Of a stretch of 6,886 bases of DNA, positions 1 to 5,091 are shown one piece after another. The stretch is from an uncultured bacterium (GTDB lineage Bacteria > Actinomycetota > Coriobacteriia > Coriobacteriales > Coriobacteriaceae): positions 1 to 6,886 of the forward strand of contig CAJMRD010000098.1 of NCBI GenBank assembly GCA_905215725.1, read 5' to 3'. A program made the translations under genes and the position numbers. The notes beneath the pieces were generated by a model, which was not told where the DNA came from, did not search any database, and worked only from the letters and a program-made list of their open reading frames with translations. Every line of letters begins with the position of its first letter. Position 1 is the first letter of the stretch.

Positions 1-453
1 GTCTCCTACTTTCTGGACCGCAACCCTACCTTCGCCTGCATCGGCGCCATTTTCGGCATGGGCGCCAACATGGACCACTCCAAGCTCCATGGCGGCAACC
101 GTCTTTTCGGCACGGTAATCGGCGGATTGCTGGGCATGGCCCTGTTCCGGATTTACCTGATTTTCTACCCGGAGGGCGGGCGCTCACTGCTTCAGGTTGT
201 ACTGGTGTTTATCGGCACCATCCTGTTGATTCTGCTCTGCCAGCTGTTCTGGGTGGGCGGTGTGCAGCCCGGCGGCGTGGTGCTGTGCATCCTGCTGTTC
301 AACACGCCGGTGGAATCCTACGTGAGCTACGCGCTGTATCGGATTCTCGATACGACCATCGGCGTTCTGGTCGCGTGGGCGGTGAGCTACGTCTTCCCGC
401 GGGGCTGGATGCAGCTCTGGCAGGAGCGAATCGAGGCGCTGAAAGCGAGATGA
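1..453 (+). CDS. FUSC / aromatic acid exporter-like membrane protein, 3' part
   Basis: The reading frame is open from base 1 and ends at TGA 451-453, giving 150 residues with the start outside the window. ATG codons at 58 and 70 lie inside a conserved stretch (GAIFGMGANMDHS), so they are probably not the true start. The protein is hydrophobic, with likely membrane helices near residues 8-20, 36-56, 64-84, 88-100 and 115-132, and a short charged cytoplasmic tail (QERIEALKAR). This pattern resembles the small FUSC/ArAE-type proteins of Firmicutes (around 170 residues), so perhaps 15-30 residues are missing. Members are thought to be membrane transport or efflux components, but the substrate cannot be told here. 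It shares no theme with the glycogen genes that follow and probably belongs to a different source sequence. Family assignment is moderate; membrane location is confident. Confidence 0.65.
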   Translation, partial: VSYFLDRNPTFACIGAIFGMGANMDHSKLHGGNRLFGTVIGGLLGMALFRIYLIFYPEGGRSLLQVVLVFIGTILLILLCQLFWVGGVQPGGVVLCILLFNTPVESYVSYALYRILDTTIGVLVAWAVSYVFPRGWMQLWQERIEALKAR

Positions 454-2399
454 GGCGCGTTAAGGCGCCGCTCAAAACGCGGCGGCAGCCGTTGACAAAC
501 GGGGGCGAAAAGCGCGACAAGGCCGATCCGTACGCCTTTAAGGCCGAGTGCCCTCCGGGTACCGCGAGCGTGCTGTGGACTCTCGATGGCTACAAGTGGA
601 ACGATGCCGCGTGGCTCAAGCGCCGCGCCGGCCACAACCACATGTCGCAGCCCCTTAACATCTACGAGGTGCATATTGGCTCGTGGAAGCGCCACGGCGA
701 CGCGCCGCAGGGCGAGCCCGACGTGTACGGCAATTACCCCGGTCCCATGGATCCCTTCCCCGCGCAGCGCGGCGAGTTCTACACCTACGACGACCTGTCG
801 GTGGAGCTCGTAGACTACGTGCGCGACATGGGCTACACGCATATCGAGGTCATGCCGCTTATGGAGCATCCCTTCGATGGCTCCTGGGGCTACCAGACGA
901 CCGGCTACTACGCCGCCACGTCGCGCTACGGCAACCCGCAGCAGCTCATGCACTTTATCGATGCGTGCCACGAGGCTGGCATCGGCGTGATCATGGACTG
1001 GGTTCCCGGCGGCTTTTGTGCCGATTCCCACGGCCTTGCCACTTTTAACGGCCACATGCTGTTTGAGCATGAGATTCACCCCAACTGGGGCACGCACAAG
1101 TTTGACTTCGCCCGCGGCGAGGTCCGCTCCTTCCTGGTCTCCAACGTGCTGTATTGGCTCGAGAACTTCCACGTGGACGGCATTCGCATGGACGGCGTAT
1201 CCAGCATGCTGTACCTCAACTTTGGCATCGACGATCCGGGCCAAAAGAAGTTCAACAAGTACGGTACCGAGGAGGACCTGGACGCCAGCGCGTTTATCCG
1301 CCAGGTCAACTGCGCCGTGGAGGCCCACTACCCCGACGTGATGATGATGGCCGAGGAGTCCACCGCGTGGCCGCTCGTGACCTATCCGCCGCAGGACGGC
1401 GGCCTGGGCTTCCACTACAAGTGGGACATGGGCTGGATGAACGACACCCTGCACTACATGCAGACCGATTTTCCGTGGCGCCCCGGCAACCACGGGCTGC
1501 TGACCTTCTCCATCATGTACGCCTTTACCGAGAACTTCATTTGCCCGCTGAGCCACGACGAGGTCGTGCACGGCAAGTGCTCGCTGATCGGCCGCATGCC
1601 GGGCGACTGGTGGCGCCAGTTTGCCGGTCTGCGCACGCTGGCTTTCTACCAGATGACGCATCCCGGTGCAAAGCTCAACTTTATGGGCAACGAGATCGGC
1701 CAGTTTATTGAGTGGCGCTATTACGAGTCCATCCAGTGGTTCCTGACCGAGGAGTACGAGACCCACCGTCATCATCAGGCGTTTATCAAGGCGCTCAACC
1801 ACCTGTACACCGCCGAGCCCGCCCTGTACGAGCGGGGCTACACCGACGACGGCTTTACCTGGATTGACGCGGACAACTCTAAACAGTCCATCGTGAGCTT
1901 TGTGCGCCAGGGCGAGGACGTCGATGACGACCTGGTGATTCTAATCAACTTTGACCCGGCGAGCTACGAGAGCTTCCGCGTGGGTGTGCCGCGCGAGGGT
2001 GACTGGGAGGTTATCTTCGATTCCGACCGTCCCGAGTTCGGTGGCAGCGGCTATGCCGGCGAGGAGCCTTACACCTGCTCGAGCGAGCCCTATCCCTGGA
2101 ACGGGCAGATGGACTCCATCGAGATTAAGGTGCCCGGCCTGGCAGGCGTGGTGCTTAAGCGCCGCGGTCCGAGCAGCTACAAGCCGCCCGTGGTCGAGGA
2201 GCCCAAGAAGGCGTCGCGCAAGCGCTCGTCCTCGGTAAAGCCCAAGACCGCGGCTGCCAAGAAGGCTTCGGTTAAGGCGAAGACTGTCAAGTCTGCCGCC
2301 AAAGCCACGGCTAAGCCCAAGACAAAGAAGACAACCACTAAAAAGGCTGCTCCCAAGGCTAAGGCAGGCGCTGTTAAAGCATCTGGCAAGGATGCGTAA
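450..2399 (+). CDS. glgB: 1,4-alpha-glucan branching enzyme GlgB, 5'-truncated
   Basis: GlgB (GH13) cuts an alpha-1,4-glucan chain and reattaches it through an alpha-1,6 bond, making branches in cytoplasmic glycogen. From the ATG at 450 the frame gives 649 residues. Homology starts near residue 16 (KADPYAF, end of the CBM48 region), so most of the N-terminal CBM48 domain is absent. The catalytic barrel is complete: IYEVHIGSWKR, HPFDGSWGYQTTGYYA, region I DWVPGGF (D183), region II GIRMDGVSSM with nucleophile D248, region III MAEES with acid/base E302, region IV LSHDEVVHGK with D370. The C-terminal beta domain follows to about residue 570, then a 79-residue Lys/Ala-rich tail. The usual His of region I (VPGHF) is Gly188. 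ATG 450 overlaps the FUSC TGA (ATGA) but has no good Shine-Dalgarno and is probably an accident of the junction; ATG 642 is the next in-frame Met. Identity is very sure; the 5' end is not native. Confidence 0.93.
   Translation: MRRVKAPLKTRRQPLTNGGEKRDKADPYAFKAECPPGTASVLWTLDGYKWNDAAWLKRRAGHNHMSQPLNIYEVHIGSWKRHGDAPQGEPDVYGNYPGPMDPFPAQRGEFYTYDDLSVELVDYVRDMGYTHIEVMPLMEHPFDGSWGYQTTGYYAATSRYGNPQQLMHFIDACHEAGIGVIMDWVPGGFCADSHGLATFNGHMLFEHEIHPNWGTHKFDFARGEVRSFLVSNVLYWLENFHVDGIRMDGVSSMLYLNFGIDDPGQKKFNKYGTEEDLDASAFIRQVNCAVEAHYPDVMMMAEESTAWPLVTYPPQDGGLGFHYKWDMGWMNDTLHYMQTDFPWRPGNHGLLTFSIMYAFTENFICPLSHDEVVHGKCSLIGRMPGDWWRQFAGLRTLAFYQMTHPGAKLNFMGNEIGQFIEWRYYESIQWFLTEEYETHRHHQAFIKALNHLYTAEPALYERGYTDDGFTWIDADNSKQSIVSFVRQGEDVDDDLVILINFDPASYESFRVGVPREGDWEVIFDSDRPEFGGSGYAGEEPYTCSSEPYPWNGQMDSIEIKVPGLAGVVLKRRGPSSYKPPVVEEPKKASRKRSSSVKPKTAAAKKASVKAKTVKSAAKATAKPKTKKTTTKKAAPKAKAGAVKASGKDA
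454..500. other. Junction 1: FUSC-side DNA meets truncated glgB
   Basis: Between the FUSC stop and the first recognisable GlgB residues (TNGGEKRDKADPYAF, from about 495) there are about 40 bases that read in the glgB frame as a basic peptide unlike any branching enzyme. A normal glgB would have several hundred bases of CBM48 coding sequence here. A small inverted repeat, GGCGC at 454-458 and GCGCC at 465-469 with a six-base loop, lies just after the FUSC stop and has no T-run. No IS end, tRNA or obvious target-site duplication is visible. The exact break cannot be fixed by eye but should lie between about 454 and 497. Confidence 0.6.
2160..2396 (+). other. Histone H1-like Lys/Ala/Thr-rich C-terminal tail of GlgB
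   Basis: These 79 codons follow the end of the beta-sandwich domain (VPGLAGVVLKRR) and encode a low-complexity basic tail. It opens with a Pro-containing linker (SSYKPPVVEEPKK), then has repeated AKK, KPK, KTK, KKA and SVK units dominated by Lys, Ala, Thr, Ser and Pro, and ends ASGKDA. Acidic residues are almost absent after the linker. E. coli GlgB stops at the equivalent of about residue 571. The composition matches disordered histone H1-like or AlgP-like tails, which bind polyanions. A role in binding nucleic acid, polyphosphate or another anionic partner is inference only. The coding frame is uninterrupted and ends in a clean TAA. Confidence 0.85.
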
Positions 2400-2424
2400 C
2401 AAAATCGTTACCACTGTAATTACC

Positions 2425-2439
2425 CGCCCCGCGGGGGCG
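2425..2439. other. Short GC-rich hairpin between glgB and glgP
   Basis: CGCCCC (2425-2430) and GGGGCG (2434-2439) can pair as a six-base perfect stem with a three-base loop, 25 bases after the glgB stop. No T-run follows, so it does not look like a complete intrinsic terminator. It could weakly attenuate transcription or protect the 3' end of the glgB message. The rest of the 93-base gap shows no clear promoter, which suits glgB and glgP being co-transcribed. Confidence 0.35.
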
Positions 2440-2480
2440 TAGGATACATGTCACAACCGTTCCGGGAGAAACATCCCCGG

Positions 2481-2489
2481 GGGAAGGAA
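2481..2489 (+). promoter_or_regulatory. Ribosome binding site for glgP
   Basis: GGGAAGGAA lies just before ATG 2493, with about four bases between the GGA core and the start. It favours 2493 over the in-frame ATG at 2448, which would add 15 residues (MSQPFREKHPRGKER) that do not resemble the start of glycogen phosphorylases. The sequence from 2493 (MNKIFDNKQEF) looks like a natural N-terminus. Confidence 0.6.
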
Positions 2490-2492
2490 CGT

Positions 2493-5042
2493 ATGAATAA
2501 GATCTTCGACAACAAGCAGGAGTTTACCGAGCTCTATCGCGATGCCGTCATGAGCATCAGCGGCAAGAGCGTCGAGGCCGCCAGTGACCTCGATCGCTTT
2601 AACGCCCTGGCCAAGCTCGTGGCCGAGAAGGCCCGCACCGTTGCCACCAAGAGTGACGCCCGTGCCACCGCCGAGGGCAAGAAGCGCGTGTACTACTTCT
2701 CGATCGAGTTTTTGATCGGCCGCCTGCTCGACAACTACCTGCTCAACTTTGGCGTGCGCGACATGGTCGCCGAGGCGCTCGACGACATGGGCTTTGACCT
2801 GTCCGTCATCGAGAACCAGGAGTCCGATCCGGCTCTGGGCAACGGCGGCCTGGGCCGTCTGGCCGCATGCTTCCTGGATTCCATGGCAGCCGAGGGCATC
2901 GCCGGCTACGGCAACGGTATGCGCTACCGCTACGGCCTGTTTAAGCAGGAAATCGTCAACGGTAGCCAGGTGGAGGCCACCGACGAGTGGCTCACCCACG
3001 GCTATCCCTGGGAGGTCCGCCGTCAGGACAAGGCCGTGACCATTAAGTTTGGTGGCCATGTGGAGGGCTTTGAGGAGAACGGCCGCACGTTCTACCGCAC
3101 GGTGGACACGCAGGACATTCTGGCCGTCCCATATGACATCCCCGTTGTGGGCTATGCCGGCGAGACCGTCAACAAGCTGCGCGTCTGGGCCGCCGAGCCG
3201 GTCGAGGAGCACTTCGATCTGGAGGCCTTCAACCGCGGCGACTACGCCCTGGCCGATGCCGAGCGCGCCGAGGCCGAGGCCATCAGCGCCATCCTCTACC
3301 CCAACGACGCCGGCGAGCACGGCCGTCTGCTGCGCCTGAAGCAGGAGTACCTGTTTGTATCGGCCGGCATCTACAGCCTGCTCGACACCTTTGAGAAGGA
3401 GCACGGCGCGAACTGGGAGCTGCTGCCGCAGTTTGTAGCCATCCACACCAACGATACCCACCCCGCCATGTGCGGCCCCGAGCTCATGCGAATCCTCATC
3501 GACGAGAAGAAGCTCGAGTGGGACGACGCCTGGAACATCGTGACGCAGGTCGTGAGCTACACCAACCACACCATCCTGCCCGAGGCTCTGGAGAAGTGGC
3601 CCATCGGCACGTTCTCCAAGCTCCTCCCCCGCGTGTACCAGATCATCGACGAGATCAGCCGTCGTTGGCACGAGTCGTTCGACACCACGCAGGAGGGCTG
3701 GCAGGAGCGCCTGCGCCAGACCGCCATCCTGTGGGACGGCGAGATTCGCATGGCCAACCTGTCTGTGATCTGCAGCCATAGCGTCAACGGCGTGGCAAAG
3801 ATTCACTCCGATATCATCAAGAACATCGTGCTCAAGGACTTCTATGCCCTGACGCCCGAGAAGTTCAACAACAAGACCAACGGCATCTCGCACCGTCGCT
3901 TCTTTGCCGAGTCCAACCCCACCTATGCCAAGCTCGTGACCGAGGCCATTGGCGATGGCTGGCTGAAGGACGCCTTTGAGCTGGAGAAGCTCAAAGAGTT
4001 CCAGAACGACACCGAGTTCCTGAAGGCCGTGGGTGCCTCCAAGCGCGCCAACAAGGAGCGTCTGGCCGCCTACGTTAAGGCCGAGACCGGTCTGGTTATC
4101 GACCCCAACACCGTCTTCGATGTCCAGGTGAAGCGCTTCCATGCCTACAAGCGCCAGCTTATGAACATCATGAAGGTGATGGACATCTACAACCGTCGCA
4201 TCGCCGATCCCAACTTCCACGTGACGCCGACGACCTTCATCTTTAGCGGCAAGGCTGCCTCGAGCTACACCTTCGCCAAGGAGACCATCCGTCTGATCAA
4301 TTCGGTGGCCGAGGTCATCAACAACGACGCCCGCGTGAACGAGGTCATGAAGGTCTGCTTTATCCCCAACTTCCGCGTGAGCAACGCCCAGCTCATCTAC
4401 CCCGCCGCCGAGATCTCGGAGCACTACGGCGTCGGCGTGTACATCTGCATAGTCGATGACTTCGGCGACTATGGCTATCCCGACGTCGCGACCGCGTCCT
4501 ATTCGATCTACCATGCGCAGTCGCTCGGCTATGGCAGCGGGCGCGACGGCATCCTCCTGCTGCTGAGTATGTCGAACCGCAAGTACGCCACCTTTGTCTA
4601 CGGCGACAAGGCAGAGCCCATCTTCCCGGAGGCCAAGCTCATCAAGCTCGAGAACGCCTTTCTCGACGACTTTGCGGACGACGACTGGTACGACGGTTTC
4701 TCGGACTATCTTGAGGGCTGCGTCAAGATCCTCAGCGTCGACTCCGGCGAATTCACGTGGCCGCAGTTTCTCCGCCGCCTCGGCATCTCGTTCGGCATCG
4801 GGCTCTTGCTCGCACTGATCGTGTGCCAGCTGCTGAAGATGAAGATGCGCTCCGTCTACCGTCAGGCCGAGGCCTCGGCCTACGTCACGGCCGATGGGCT
4901 GCAGCTGACCCGGCGCGAGGACGTCTTTACCCACACGACCACGGCGCGCCGCAAGATCGAGCGCAAGAGCGAGTCAAGCAGCTCAAGCGATTCGAGCAGC
5001 TTTTCCGGCGGCGGCGGCCACGGACGCAGCGGCTCGTTCTGA
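2493..5042 (+). CDS. glgP: Glycogen phosphorylase, C-terminally truncated and fused in frame to a TPM-domain protein
   Basis: Residues 1 to about 643 are an alpha-glucan phosphorylase (GT35), which normally releases glucose-1-phosphate from glycogen using PLP. Visible motifs are YYFSIEFLIGR, GNGGLGRLAACFLDS (about 116-130), YRYGLFKQ, IHTNDTHPA (317-325), VSYTNHTILPEALEKWP (from 354), NNKTNGISHRRF, and VKRFHAYKRQ with K547/R548. After SNAQLIYPAAEISE the expected segment with the PLP lysine (the EASGTxNMK motif) is missing. The frame instead runs on as HYGVGVYICIVDD, a TPM domain, to TGA 5040-5042. Without the PLP lysine and roughly the last 150 residues the product could not be an active phosphorylase. 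Total length is 849 residues against about 800-815 for normal GlgP, so length alone hides the defect. It lies 93 bases after glgB, probably as an operon. The fusion is probably a chimera, not a natural protein. Confidence 0.9.
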   Translation: MNKIFDNKQEFTELYRDAVMSISGKSVEAASDLDRFNALAKLVAEKARTVATKSDARATAEGKKRVYYFSIEFLIGRLLDNYLLNFGVRDMVAEALDDMGFDLSVIENQESDPALGNGGLGRLAACFLDSMAAEGIAGYGNGMRYRYGLFKQEIVNGSQVEATDEWLTHGYPWEVRRQDKAVTIKFGGHVEGFEENGRTFYRTVDTQDILAVPYDIPVVGYAGETVNKLRVWAAEPVEEHFDLEAFNRGDYALADAERAEAEAISAILYPNDAGEHGRLLRLKQEYLFVSAGIYSLLDTFEKEHGANWELLPQFVAIHTNDTHPAMCGPELMRILIDEKKLEWDDAWNIVTQVVSYTNHTILPEALEKWPIGTFSKLLPRVYQIIDEISRRWHESFDTTQEGWQERLRQTAILWDGEIRMANLSVICSHSVNGVAKIHSDIIKNIVLKDFYALTPEKFNNKTNGISHRRFFAESNPTYAKLVTEAIGDGWLKDAFELEKLKEFQNDTEFLKAVGASKRANKERLAAYVKAETGLVIDPNTVFDVQVKRFHAYKRQLMNIMKVMDIYNRRIADPNFHVTPTTFIFSGKAASSYTFAKETIRLINSVAEVINNDARVNEVMKVCFIPNFRVSNAQLIYPAAEISEHYGVGVYICIVDDFGDYGYPDVATASYSIYHAQSLGYGSGRDGILLLLSMSNRKYATFVYGDKAEPIFPEAKLIKLENAFLDDFADDDWYDGFSDYLEGCVKILSVDSGEFTWPQFLRRLGISFGIGLLLALIVCQLLKMKMRSVYRQAEASAYVTADGLQLTRREDVFTHTTTARRKIERKSESSSSSDSSSFSGGGGHGRSGSF
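4410..4423. other. Junction 2: glgP to TPM breakpoint with shared sequence
   Basis: GAGATCTCGGAGCA encodes the end of the GlgP motif (AEISE plus the first bases of a Gln or His codon) and could equally encode the Ile-Ser-Glu segment usually found before YGV in TPM domains. Two unrelated genes may therefore share these bases, which is the kind of microhomology at which assemblers, amplification polymerases or illegitimate recombination join molecules. GAGATCTC within it is also palindromic. The break is placed here because phosphorylase similarity ends at SE and TPM similarity starts at YG. Confidence 0.65.
4422..5042 (+). other. TPM-domain (YgcG-like) membrane protein, 3' part, fused to GlgP
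   Basis: From about residue 644 of the fused frame the sequence matches a TPM domain: YGVGVYICIVDDF, then SLGYGSGRDGILLLLSMSNR and a FVYG strand, to about residue 745. A single membrane helix follows (about 763-781, GISFGIGLLLALIVCQLL), then a basic cytoplasmic or linker segment, a Ser run (826-838 region) and the ending GGGGHGRSGSF, a tail typical of Firmicute TPM proteins. The missing 5' part should hold a signal peptide and the start of the TPM domain. TPM proteins are envelope-anchored; proposed roles include phosphatase activity and help with membrane-protein repair, but function here is unknown. ATA 4449-4451 is the first ATA codon in the whole fused frame, which fits a change of source. 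Confidence 0.75.
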
Positions 5043-5075
5043 TAGAAAAGCCCACCCCCCCACATATTCCAAACC

Positions 5076-5082
5076 AAGGAGG
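5076..5082 (+). promoter_or_regulatory. Strong Shine-Dalgarno for the LRR protein gene
   Basis: AAGGAGG ends nine bases before ATG 5092 and is a near-perfect ribosome binding site. The 49 bases between the TPM stop and this start also hold a run of seven C at 5055-5061, but no clear promoter or terminator, so co-transcription with the TPM gene is likely. Confidence 0.85.
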
Positions 5083-5091
5083 CGGAAACAG

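Noticed and set aside
285..449. Upstream extension of the glgB frame to ATG 285
   Set aside because: These 55 codons overlap the FUSC gene in another frame and encode an Arg/Ala-rich peptide with no CBM48 similarity.
454..469. GGCGC/GCGCC inverted repeat as a terminator of the FUSC gene
   Set aside because: The stem is only five bases and no T-run follows, so it is too weak to call.
387..1802. 471-codon open frame on the minus strand, opposite glgB
   Set aside because: It is the same kind of antisense shadow; glgB on the + strand has all catalytic motifs in order.
2448..2492. Alternative glgP start at ATG 2448
   Set aside because: It has a weaker ribosome site, and the extra 15 residues look like translated leader; the site before 2493 is better.
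2451..4934. 827-codon open frame on the minus strand, opposite glgP
   Set aside because: It mirrors glgP codon by codon and is rich in Val, Leu, Gly, Asp and His, as expected from antisense of GC3-biased codons. It also crosses junction 2, which a real gene would not survive unless the joint were genuine.
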